Shown: in pieces, positions 32,806 to 42,327 of the stretch
Layout: every line of letters begins with the position of its first letter
Numbering within the stretch: position 1 is the stretch's first letter
DNA from: Ambrosia x helenae
Taxonomy: Eukaryota > Streptophyta > Magnoliopsida > Asterales > Asteraceae
Direction: 5' to 3'
NCBI GenBank assembly: GCA_030844895.1
Contig: CM061224.1
Location: 29,159,992 to 29,223,991 of the forward strand
DNA length: 64,000 nt
Notes under the pieces: model-generated
What the model was told of the DNA's origin: nothing
What the model saw: only the letters and a program-made list of their open reading frames with translations
Database searches by the model: none
Made by a program: the position numbers and the translations under genes

Positions 32806-34489
32806 TAATATAGATATAGAATATAGATATGTTGTTATATCTATTAATTAGCAACCCTATTTACTTGGTTTGATATTTTGCAAATGTAACCACTTTCCAT
32901 TACCAGTGCTCAACAATCTTTCTATTAGATTAATTAGTCAGTAGATACAATATGTGAGAAATGAATTGATGCCATATAAGCCACTTGGAGCCGAAACGTA
33001 GCATGATCAGTTTACTTTGCATAGCAATAATGACAAAGACGGAAATGGAATGGTGTTAAAGAAGGGAATGTGGCGGTTGAGAAGAATCATGACACTGGTC
33101 ATTGAGTTAACGGTCAATGGCTATGGTTCATGTCTTTAAAAGTAAATTCTAGATGCAATACAAGCCACTTGTAGCCGATGTGCAGCATCTAAATCATGCT
33201 CATTTTACTTCGGATTCGATAACGATGAAGTTTGGAATGGCATTAGGTGGTTATTTTCTTGTTGATTTTGTAGGTAAGATTAGAGAGACAACAAATATGG
33301 TTCTTGATGTGCTTTTGTTCCATAATATATATGGTTCTTGATGTGCTTTTGTTCCATAAAATTTGAGCTTGGTTTCCTTCTACAATCAAGTATGTTACCA
33401 TTGGCTTGCAAGTATGTTTGGTAATGAATCTTGATTGTATTCATGTGTCTGGTAAGGAGCCATGATTGTATTCTTGTGTTTGTTATTAATGTTCGTGATG
33501 ATGGTGGCTTGAAAAGGACAACATTTTTCCTAATCCTAGATGCCAAGCAAACTTCTACACGAGATGAAAACAGAATACTGCCATAGTTTAAGTAAAAATG
33601 TAAGACACAAGCTTTTATAAGGATTCAAAACATCACCGAGCAGCAACAAAAAGGACTCACTGGTTGATAACGTAGAGCGGGAAACTAGTAACAACTTCTG
33701 GTATGACAGGAGGGATATGAACCGGTGTTGGCCACCTTGGAATTACAAATGGCACCACCACACACCATGACAGTTCATTAACAACACTAGCAAGTCTACA
33801 AGAAAAATCTAATCGTATGATCTAAATATTATATGATACCAAACAAGCAAGCTCCACACGCCTCAGATAAACAATATCCATATCAAACATGGATGGAAAC
33901 ATAACATGATAAAAGTAGCTTTCATTAACCAGCTCTCCAATTCAGGATTAGAAGTTCTTTTGTTTGATTGTTACTATGTATGGATTTTATCTTTGATATA
34001 TGTGTGGATGGTTAACTTTGTTTGAATTCTATGTTTTGGATTGTTATGTTTGCATAATGGTTAATTATGTTTGCAATCATACTATGTGCAAGCGGTGGTT
34101 GTTATAGTTGTTTTAGTATGCACAATTATTCACTATCTCAAATTATTTGTAATGTTTATGTTGTTTTATTATGCACAATGGTTGCTTTCTTCCAAACCAT
34201 ACTAGGTGCAAATGGTGGCTGCATTGTTTCAAACCATACTTTGCAGCCAAATAACTCATCACATTTTCAGTTTTCAAACCAAACCTTGCAATCAGAATAC
34301 TGCAGTTTTTCAAACCATGCTATGTGCAAATGTCATTTAGATTAAATGGTTAATCACTGTAATTTAAGTTTTGATAAATTTATATAATAAAAAAAGCACT
34401 TCATTACATATAATAGTAGCATTACATTGGAAATTTTAACATTACAAAAGCACTAGCATACCATTTTAAACCCTAAAAATACTAATTTA
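32806..34489. other. unassigned DNA with small duplications
   Basis: No recognisable gene. Two 34 bp copies of a unit starting ATATGGTTCTTGATGTG lie in tandem at 33295-33362. A looser pair (CAAGCCACTT.GAGCCGA type) lies at about 32975 and 33160. Near 33665-33800 the minus strand has a short open stretch (PRWPTPVHIPP) without a family I recognise. Confidence 0.4.
33295..33362. repeat. 34 bp tandem duplication
   Basis: Two consecutive copies of a unit beginning ATATGGTTCTTGATGTG and ending TTGTTCCATAA. Confidence 0.85.
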
Positions 34490-34798
34490 CTAGAAACAGA
34501 AAACTACAACAAGAAATGCAACAACAAAAAAGAAAATCCAGCTGATGAGAAGCTTTTTGGTTTTTTGCTTTATCTTGACTTTTTTTTAGCCTTAAGGCTA
34601 AATTTTGGTTCTAGATTTCAACCTCATTCCTAGCCCTCAATAATCTAAGGATAATGACATTTGAGCTAGGGCAAACCTCAGTTTCACACCAAGCAATAAA
34701 TCCACAACTTGCAGAACACCATAAAACCTCCTACCTGTATTTCTTTCTGTCCAAGAAGTGAGTACGATAGCTATTCTTCCACATCTGCAATACACCAT
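34490..34798 (-). pseudogene. GRF-type zinc finger small protein, pseudogene
   Basis: From the ATG at 34798 the minus strand reads MVYCRCGRIAIVLTSWTERN then TGRRFYG. The next frame continues CSASCGFIAWCETEVCPSS. Together these give the GRF zinc finger (CxCG...SWT..N.GRRFY.C....CGF..W), broken by a one-base frame change. A later frame gives KKLLISWIFFFVVAFLVVVF and a stop at 34490, a C-terminal membrane segment. Plant genomes hold many small GRF-finger proteins with such a tail, often near transposons. Function unknown; this copy is broken. Confidence 0.75.
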
Positions 34799-35348
34799 CT
34801 TTGAACTAATTTGAAGTTTGGAACCCTAAATAGAGTGTTTGAAGTTCGAAGTAGAAGGAGGGCTTTGAAGTGTTTGTGTTTGATGGTGGGGCTTTATCAC
34901 GTCAAGGAGAAGAAAAAGGTGTAAAAGGATGTTTTAGCCCCTTACGTGAGGGGCACATGACCAACTTTAATAGAGGAATTAAACCGAGGTTAGTCTAAAG
35001 GATGTAGAGTGTTGAAAATTAAATCATTAAAGACATTTTGGGTGCAAATGAAAGACAAATGACAAAGAGTACAATTTATGGCATAACTAAAGGACAAATT
35101 CTGTAAGTTTGTCTTTAGAGTATACGTTTCTCCATGCATATTTACAATCTCGATTTTTAGCATACTATATTTAAGATACTATATTTGTTAATTTAATCTT
35201 AACTATAGTCGTAGTTATCCCCTCATTATTGCGGGAGCACGGGACGCGGTTTGAACTCCGTGCGTACCAAAACATAAAGACTAATGTTACCTAATAAATT
35301 TTTATTGCTAGTATAACTTCATTCTCAATGGGTTTTATATTGTCACAT
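34799..35348. other. no feature recognised
   Basis: Short frames only, with a moderately GC-rich patch near 35220-35270. Confidence 0.4.
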
Positions 35349-36037
35349 TGTTAGGAAAAAAAGGATTGGTGAAACCACTTTTGCAAACCTTGGTCTAATT
35401 CACTTCTGTCAATTTGTTCTAAGTATAGAACTACTGAAGAAAGAAGACTAAATAGCTGAAGAAGGATTCTACAAGTACTGAAGAAGAAATACATCAGAAG
35501 TTCTGAAGTCCAAACCAGACAGTTCTCTGAAGAACTACTGAAGACAAACTACTCATCAGTAGTTTGTCATTCATCAGCACTTATTCAAGAATCTTTTCCA
35601 CCGCCTTATGTTTCAGTAGTTTATTAGTTTAGTATTACTTTTACTTTTTGTACAAGTTCCAAGATTGCAACTTGTTGCAACTTGTCTCTGAACTTGCTTT
35701 TTGGCAAGGTTCATGTATTTGTAAAGTCTATAAATAGATGGGTTCATCCCTCTGTTTTAGACATTGATTTTTAATACAGAAATCCTTCAAAGCTTATCAT
35801 TGTTATTTCCATTTCATTTACTGAGAATCTGTTTAAGTGTTCATTCTCATTCAATGCTTAGATTCTCATTAACTACTTGTCTTTAGTTTTATCAAACGTC
35901 CAGGGGGAGTAATAACTCCTGTTGATAAGTGTAGGTTTAAACTCATATCATTCCGCTGTGCTATTACTGATTAAGAACTTGCTAAACACTTAAGTGTTCA
36001 CTAGCAAGTTCATACAAAGAGCAATACTGATCAAACA
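35349..36037 (+). repeat. 5' LTR of the Copia element
   Basis: From TGTTAGGAAAA to GATCAAACA, 689 bp, directly before the primer site. No partner LTR is in the window; the left boundary is judged from the TG start and is approximate. Confidence 0.75.
35729..35736 (+). promoter_or_regulatory. TATA box in the Copia LTR
   Basis: TATAAATA about 300 bases before the LTR end, the likely transcription start region. Confidence 0.7.
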
Positions 36038-36039
36038 AT

Positions 36040-36052
36040 TGGTATCAGAGCA
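36040..36052 (+). promoter_or_regulatory. primer binding site, Met-tRNA
   Basis: TGGTATCAGAGCA two bases after the LTR. Confidence 0.92.
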
Positions 36053-36193
36053 CTGGTTTATCTGATCACATATCAATCTAACACATTGAGAATCAGACAC
36101 AGGCTCTTATTGATATTCAATAAAGGATTAAAAGTTCACTTTTATCAACATCCATCACTTTAAGAGATATTTGACAAATCAATACTCTTTAAA

Positions 36194-38143
36194 ATGGATC
36201 CTCATAATACTGGTTCTGCCAATAAACCTGCTATGCTAGTAAGAAATGAATATAACATCTGGCAAAGGAGAATGGCACATACCTTATCACAGACCAACAC
36301 AGGTTGCTGGAAATCTGTGATATATGGTCCTCATAAACCAGTAAATATTAATCTTGAAAGTAAAGAAGAAATTCCAAAAGACCCAAAAGACTATACAGAT
36401 GATGATTTCCTAAAACTTGAGCATGATGCTAAAGTTTTCTCTATGTTGGCAATGGCACTCCCAAATGAAATCTACTCTGGCCTATTACATTGTGATAGTG
36501 CCAAAGAGCTTTGGGACTGCCTCAAAGAACAGTTTGGAGGAACTGAAGAGGTGATTGCCAACACCAGAGAAATCATGGCTCAACAATATGAAACTTTTGC
36601 TCACATTAATGGGGAACCTTTAACACAACAATTTGAAAGATTCTCCTCATTAATATCTGAGCTAAAATTAAATGGTCAGACCTACACAACTGTATCTATG
36701 CTTCATAGATTTTTAAGGTCTTTACCTGAAAAATGGGAAACATACTCTATAGTCTTAAGATCTTCACCAGACTTTAGCTCCCTCACTCTTACAAAACTTC
36801 ATGGGAGATTACTTACTTTTGAAAGAGAAATTGATCAAAAGAAAAAGTTACAAAGTTCTGGCAAAACTGTTGATGACTATCTACCAGGTAGTACAACACT
36901 ATTGGGACAAGACTCACCAACTTGTTCAAATAGTTTTGGATCTTTTGACCATATTGACATAACTGCTGGGATCTCATCTGAAAGATCATTCCCAGGTTAT
37001 GACAATAATGATTTTTGTCAAACTGCTGATAACATGTGTTTTATCATGGATGATTTAAAAAATTTCAGCAGTGATGACTTGGAAGAAATGGATATTCTAC
37101 ACCAACTGGCCATGTTAAGTTTAAAAACAAATAAATTTTACAAAAGGCCAGGAAGGAAGTTTCCAGGACTCAACAGTTTAACAAAAATTGGTTTTGACAA
37201 ATCTAAACTTAGATGTCACAAGTGTCAAAAGTTGGGACACTTTGCTAGAGAGTGTAGAAGCTCTAGCTTTAACCAATCTCAGTCTGGAAATAATTTTAAC
37301 CCCAGTTATAACAGGAATAATGGAACACAAGGGAGTGCACATTTTGTACAGGCACAAGCTCCACAACACCAATATGTGCCACAAGTACAATATGTACAGA
37401 TGCCTGCTCAACAGATGCAGAGCCAACAATCAATCCCTCCCTTTCCAGCTGCTCAACCACCTCCACAGACTCAGCAACCCTCACAACAAAGTTTATTTAC
37501 TTCAGGGTATGTTGACTGGAGCAGTCTTCCTTTTGACACTACTGAGTGTAATCCTGATGCAGACAACAAGATGTTTGACATCAACTGGGGAGAGCCTGAC
37601 AATGGCAGAAAGAACTTTGCCTTAATGGCATTTGAGGAATGCACCTCAAAATCTGCCTTGTCACAAGTATCTAAAGAATCTTTGACAAAACTTTGTTCAA
37701 CTTCTTGCAAAGAATCTTTTGCTCTCATGAGAGAGACTAATGTGCACTTACAAGGTAAAGCAAACGACTCTGAGAGAAAATTCACTCAGATGAAATGTGA
37801 TTTAGAAAGAAAACTTTCTGCAAAAACAAAAGAAGTTTCTAAATTAACTAACACTGCTATTGAAACCCAAGCACAAATTAAAATCATGATAAATGACCTA
37901 GGAAATGTCAGACAAGAGCTTGCTGACACCAAGGTCACATGTGAAAAATGGGTTGAATCTTGTAAGGGGTACCAACTATTGCTAAACAAACAAAGTGCTT
38001 CAAATGTTAGGTTTGGCATAGGGTACAATCACACTGAAACACCAACAGATTTTTCCCCAAAACTACTGAAGATGGGAGAAAATTTGTTTCAGGTGAAACT
38101 TCTGAAGAGAAAGAATGCACATCTTTTCATGAAAACTTTCTAA
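36194..38143 (+). CDS. Copia Gag, SIRE-like
   Basis: A 649-codon frame starting MDPHNTGSANKPAML. The N-terminal half is the UBN2-type Copia Gag domain (YNIWQRRMAHTL, KELWDCLKEQFGG, LHRFLRSLPEKWETY). One CCHC knuckle follows (CHKCQKLGHFAREC, near residue 340), then a Gln/Pro-rich linker and a coiled coil (about 515-600) with repeated Lys/Leu/Glu. Gag packages the element RNA in cytoplasmic particles. The frame should continue into a second Cys/His segment and protease but changes at about 38100-38143 (MKTF stop). Confidence 0.9.
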   Translation: MDPHNTGSANKPAMLVRNEYNIWQRRMAHTLSQTNTGCWKSVIYGPHKPVNINLESKEEIPKDPKDYTDDDFLKLEHDAKVFSMLAMALPNEIYSGLLHCDSAKELWDCLKEQFGGTEEVIANTREIMAQQYETFAHINGEPLTQQFERFSSLISELKLNGQTYTTVSMLHRFLRSLPEKWETYSIVLRSSPDFSSLTLTKLHGRLLTFEREIDQKKKLQSSGKTVDDYLPGSTTLLGQDSPTCSNSFGSFDHIDITAGISSERSFPGYDNNDFCQTADNMCFIMDDLKNFSSDDLEEMDILHQLAMLSLKTNKFYKRPGRKFPGLNSLTKIGFDKSKLRCHKCQKLGHFARECRSSSFNQSQSGNNFNPSYNRNNGTQGSAHFVQAQAPQHQYVPQVQYVQMPAQQMQSQQSIPPFPAAQPPPQTQQPSQQSLFTSGYVDWSSLPFDTTECNPDADNKMFDINWGEPDNGRKNFALMAFEECTSKSALSQVSKESLTKLCSTSCKESFALMRETNVHLQGKANDSERKFTQMKCDLERKLSAKTKEVSKLTNTAIETQAQIKIMINDLGNVRQELADTKVTCEKWVESCKGYQLLLNKQSASNVRFGIGYNHTETPTDFSPKLLKMGENLFQVKLLKRKNAHLFMKTF

Positions 38144-38149
38144 AAACTC

Positions 38150-38757
38150 ACAAAGAAAGTTCTTCTGAAGTACTGATTAATTCCGACATTAAGCCATCAG
38201 TAGTTTCAACTACATCAGGAGTTGAGAACCTAAAAACTACTGATGACCTAAAACCAATCAATACAGTCAGAAACTTGTCTTTGAAAGAAAAGACAAAAGA
38301 ATGTGAAATTTGTGGTCTGTTCAACCACAAGACATAATTTTGTAGATACAGAAAAGGTATTCAGTACAACAAGAAAACTCAACAACTGGTTGTGGGAAAA
38401 CAAATCAGAAATGATTTTGTAGAAACTTTTTCTCCCAGGAAACAACAACCAGTAAACACCATTTCTCAGAAAAAGACAAAATCTCAACAAAAATCTTTTT
38501 CTCAAAATTCTCTTTCAGTAGTTAGACCTAAATCATCAGCAGTTTCACAAACTGCTGAGATTAAAGATCTCATAAACATGGTACAACTACTGATGACCAA
38601 AGTTGTTGGTGGTCCTCAAAAGGATACCACCATTGCTCTTAATGAAAAATCCATTGCTAAAAAGACATGGATTCCTCAACTTGGTCAAGAACAAACTGTA
38701 AATGTTCTTAAGAGCAAACCCAAAGCCAAACTGGCTTGGGTTCCCAAATCTAACTAA
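38150..38757 (+). pseudogene. Copia Gag tail / linker, broken
   Basis: Out of frame with the main Gag. A reading with KECEICGLFNHKT then a stop (near 38335) then FCRYRKG suggests a decayed second zinc finger. The open part 38392-38757 ends LAWVPKSN, a typical sequence before the Copia protease. A stop follows before the protease. Confidence 0.7.
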
Positions 38758-38799
38758 TTTGCTATCTTGTGTAGAGAGTTTCCAGAGGCTTAAATAGCA

Positions 38800-39392
38800 T
38801 TTGGTATGTAGACAGTGGAGGCTCGATGCACATGACAGGATGCAGATACCTGATAAACAATTTTATCAGTCAAAGAGAAGGATCTGTATCCTTTGGGAAG
38901 AATGCTAAGGGATATGTGCTAGGACATGGCAATGTCTCCTCTGGCAAAATACAGTTTGACAAGGTCAATCTGGTTGAAAACCTTGAGTACAACTTGCTGA
39001 GTGTGTCACAAATGTGTGATAAAGGATATTCTTCCTTTTTCACAAAGACAACATGCAAGATCATATCACCAGAAGGCCAGAAGTTGATTGAGAAGATCAT
39101 TGAAGATCACACTTTGTTGATAGCCAAAAGATGTGGCAATGTCTATGCAGTGGACATTGAAAAAGACAAAGTACTGAACAACACTGCCTGTTTCTTCTCA
39201 AAGGCATCAACTTCAGAAACTGATCTCTGGCACAGGAGACTTGGCCATGTGAACTTTAAAACCATAAATAAAGTCACAAAAATGGGCTTGGTCAGAGGTC
39301 TACCTTTAAAGGTATACCAGTGTCAAGAACACTGTGTATCCTGTTTAAAGGGAAAACAGCATAAGTCCTCCTATAAGTCTATTGAAGAATAA
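38800..39392 (+). pseudogene. Copia protease end and pre-integrase zinc finger
   Basis: IWYVDSGGSMHMTG near 38795-38840 contains the protease active site (Asp-Ser-Gly). Further on are NLLSVSQMCD and the HHCC finger before integrase (LWHRRLGHVN, then CVSCLKGKQH). The frame ends with TAA at 39390-39392 just before the integrase core. The Met at 38826 lies inside the active site region and is not a start. Confidence 0.88.
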
Positions 39393-39939
39393 AAAACAAC
39401 TGCATGTCTTCAACTACTCCATATGGACTTATTTGGGCCTGTAAAAATCATGAGCCTTGGTAAGAAGAAGTACTGCTTAGTCATCATTGATGACTATTCA
39501 AGATTTACATGGGTATTCTTCTTATTTTCAAAGGATGAGGCTGCTAATCATCAAGTTCTTCATTCTACAAGTAGAGAAACAATATTCTCTATCTGTCAAA
39601 GCCATTAGAAGTGACAATGGGCCAGAGTTCAGGAACAAAACTCTGGATGAATTCTGCTTGTCTAAAGGGATTATTAGACAATACAGTGTTCCCAGAACTC
39701 CTGAACAAAATGGTGTAGTAGAAAGGAAGAACAGAACCTTAATTGAAAAAGCAAGAACAATGTTAGCTGATTCAGGCCTACCATTGTATTTCTGGGCTGA
39801 AGCAGTTAACACTGCATGCTATGTTCAAAATAGAGTCCTTGTCAACAAGAGACACTCCAAAAATGCCTATGAAATTCTTCATGGCATAAAGCCCTTATCT
39901 CCTTTTTCAGGGCTTTTGGATGTCAATGTTTCATTCTAA
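39393..39939 (+). pseudogene. Copia integrase core, frame-shifted
   Basis: Two frames share the core. 39423-39545 has HMDLFGP (first Asp) and YCLVIIDDYSRFTWVFF. After a frame change near 39545, 39487-39939 has IRSDNGPEF (second Asp), GVVERKNRTL (Glu), then FWAEAVNTACYVQNR. All three residues of the DD-E triad are present, but in different frames. It ends at FSG, where the next domain again moves frame. Confidence 0.9.
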
Positions 39940-40385
39940 ACATCAAAGACTCTATTTCAAAGTTTGCTGCCAAAGTTGATTCAGGTTACTTTCTTGGTTA
40001 CTCTTCCACAAGAAAAGCCTACAAGGTTTTTAACTCAAGAACCAGGATAGTAGAAGAAACACTGAATGTCAAGTTCAATGAGTCAAAACATACTCTTATT
40101 CCAGCACATCCTGCTGAACTTTTTGACCTTGACAGCTTCCATTTTGGACCTGAAAAGACTGTTACTTCATGTAAACCTACTTATTATGGTGATCAAAGGT
40201 TTGATGATGAGGATCCAGCACCATGGACTCCTTAAACAGTCATTAAGTCAACTTCCAAACCATCAGAAGTTTCACAAACTTCTGATTCAAGAACTGCTGA
40301 TGTACAAACTCAAACATCTGCTTCAGCACCTAAAACTACTGAAGATACTGAAACTGCTGAACCAGACATTATAAACCTCAGTGGT
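39940..40385 (+). pseudogene. Copia integrase tail and linker
   Basis: A reading with SGYFLGYSSTRKAYKVFN, then DDEDPAPWTP and a stop, then a Thr/Ser/Glu-rich linker. This is the usual region between integrase and RT, with a frame change at its start and a stop near 40235. Confidence 0.75.
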
Positions 40386-41504
40386 TTGTTTGATGAAGTA
40401 CAAGAGCCACCTACACCTGTCAGTGGTTTACAACAACTAATTGAACACAAAGATCATCCACTTGAACAAATCATGTGTGATATTGCATCAGGTGTTCTTA
40501 CCAGAAACCAGCTTTCCAACTTTTGCTTCTTCTCAACATTTATTTCTCAGTTGGAACCTAAAAAGTACCAAGAAGCCCTCAAAGACAACAACTGGGTACA
40601 AGCCATGCAAGATGAGTTGCTTCAATTCAAAAAACAACAGGTTTGGGAAATCTGTCCCTTACCACCAAACAAGCAACCAATTGGTACAAGATGGGTTTTT
40701 AGGAACAAACAAGATGAGGCTGGTATGATTATAAATAACAAGGCAAGACTGGTAGTACAAGGTTACTCTCAAGAAGAAGGAATTGATTATGATGAAACCT
40801 TTGCTCCAGTTGCAAGGCTTGAAGCCATCAGGTTATTTCTGGCCTATGCCATTTCCAACAAAATCAAAGTTTTTCAAATGGATGTTAAAAGTGCATTTTT
40901 GTATGGAAAAATAAAAGAGAAAGTGTATGTCTGTCAGCCACCTGGGTTTGAGGATCCTTCTCATCCTGAGTGGGTGTACAAACTAGACAAAGCTCTTTAT
41001 GGGCTCAAACAGGCTCCAAGAGCCTGGTATGAAACACTTTCTAACTTTCTACTCAAAAATAACTTCACAAGAGGCTCCATTGATAAAACTCTTTTCATAA
41101 AACATGTTGAAAATCTTATCTTACTTGTTCAAATATATGTTGATGATATCATATTTGGTTCAACTAACACAAAACTGTGTGATGAATTTAAGAAACTCAT
41201 GCAATCAAAATTTGAGATGAGTACAATGGGAGAACTGCAGTACTTTCTGGGACTGCAGATTAAACAACAAACAAATGGAACTTTTATACATCAATCAAAA
41301 TATGTTAAAGAATTATTAAACAAATTTTGTTTACAAGACTGTAAATTATGTTCCACTCCCATGACACCAACCACACAAGTTGAACCAGATGATCAAGGAA
41401 AACAGGTTGACCAAACCATATATAGATGTATGATAGGTTCCCTTTTATATCTAACTGCTTCTAGACCAGATATTATGTTTTCAACATGTGTCTGTGCTAG
41501 ATAT
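40386..41504 (+). pseudogene. Copia reverse transcriptase, truncated
   Basis: Open through IGTRWVFRNKQDE, LVVQGYSQEEGIDYDETF, FQMDVKSAFLYG (first catalytic Asp), YGLKQAPRAWY and YVDDIIFGS (catalytic pair), then MIGSLLYLTASRPDIMFST. This is a complete RT palm; the RNase H that should follow is absent because Gypsy LTR sequence starts at 41505. The last codons of the open frame (41505-41543) belong to that LTR. Confidence 0.93.
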
Positions 41505-42225
41505 TGTGACACCCGGCAAACTCCGGTTAATAACTTTCGTTAAACTAGTAAGTCTACCTTAGCGAGTCATGCATATTACGTACCTAACGGGGTCCACCGA
41601 GTCGGTACGATGATTCTGGGAATCATCGGGAGTCGTTATGATGATCCGTGGGATCATCGGGAGTCGGTCCATAACCATGTGTACAAGGATTGGTGATTCG
41701 TGGAATCGCCGGGTTTAACGCACACACAAGTCTCGAGTCCCGGGAATTGGTGAACGGATGTAAACGTGTTAGTTATCGTCCATTATATATTTGAAATCAT
41801 TATGTGACTTGTCGGTATGTGAATACGTGTTTATATGTGTTAAAATAGTGTTTAACGCGCCAAAAACCCGTTCCAGCACCCTATAGGCGATTAGGAGCTG
41901 GGGGAGCCCCTAATCGCCCCACTTGATGCGAATAGAGGGAGTTTGGGGCGAGTAGGATCCCTACTCGCATGAATAGAGGCGAGTAGGATCCCTACTCGCC
42001 TGAACTGATCTGCTACTCGCCTGAAGGGCTGTGCACGAGTCAAAACACCTATAAATAGAACCCTTGACTCCCCAAACACCATTTGTGCAACCCTAACTGA
42101 TCCTAAGCCTCCCACACACCTTGAAACACCTCTGGAACTTGCTTTGCCTCAAAAGACACCATCACCAAGCTTATACACCCTTCTTTGATAAAATCCAAGG
42201 TGTGTTCTTCATCCTACACCTTTGT
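41505..42225 (+). repeat. truncated LTR, sister subfamily of Tekay-2
   Basis: Begins TGTGACACCC and follows the plan of the LTR at 42328 (same hairpins, GTCGGTCCATAACCATGTG, GGTTTAACGC, GTGTTAGTTATCG) with many substitutions. TATA box TATAAATA at 42050-42057. It breaks off shortly after AAGGTGTGTTCTTC, where the 42328 LTR continues for another 1.7 kb. It is the remains of another copy inserted in the Copia RT. Confidence 0.85.
41608..42001. repeat. hairpin series upstream of TATA in the truncated LTR
   Basis: CGATGATTC/GAATCATCG (41608-41616 with 41620-41628), GATGATCC/GGATCATC (41640-41647 with 41651-41658), GGCGATTAGG/CCTAATCGCC (41886-41895 with 41909-41918) and GGCGAGTAGG/CCTACTCGCC at about 41978-42000. 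Confidence 0.85.
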
Positions 42226-42327
42226 TGTAACAACGGGAAAATTTTTTCTTTTCCTTCTTCCTTTCGTCTCTTCATCTCCGGACTTCATTAAATTTTCGGG
42301 ACGAAAATTCTTTCAACTGGGGGATGA
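42226..42327 (+). repeat. displaced pol 3' UTR / polypurine module
   Basis: Nearly identical to 50097-50198: TGTAACAACGGGAAAAT to AACTGGGGGATGA. It sits between the truncated LTR and the LTR at 42328. So the latter has 3' UTR sequence on its left, as a 3' LTR would. Confidence 0.88.

Larger units (their letters stand above)
35349..41504 (+). mobile_element. SIRE-like Ty1/Copia element, 3' end lost
   Basis: 5' LTR (35349-36037), Met-tRNA primer site, long gag, protease, integrase and reverse transcriptase in the Copia order. It stops abruptly in RT after the RPDIMFSTCVCARY motif at 41504, where Gypsy LTR sequence begins. RNase H, polypurine tract and 3' LTR are absent, also on the far side of the Gypsy element (52930 on). 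Several frame changes and stops break the polyprotein. The long coiled-coil Gag tail suggests the SIRE lineage. Confidence 0.9.
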
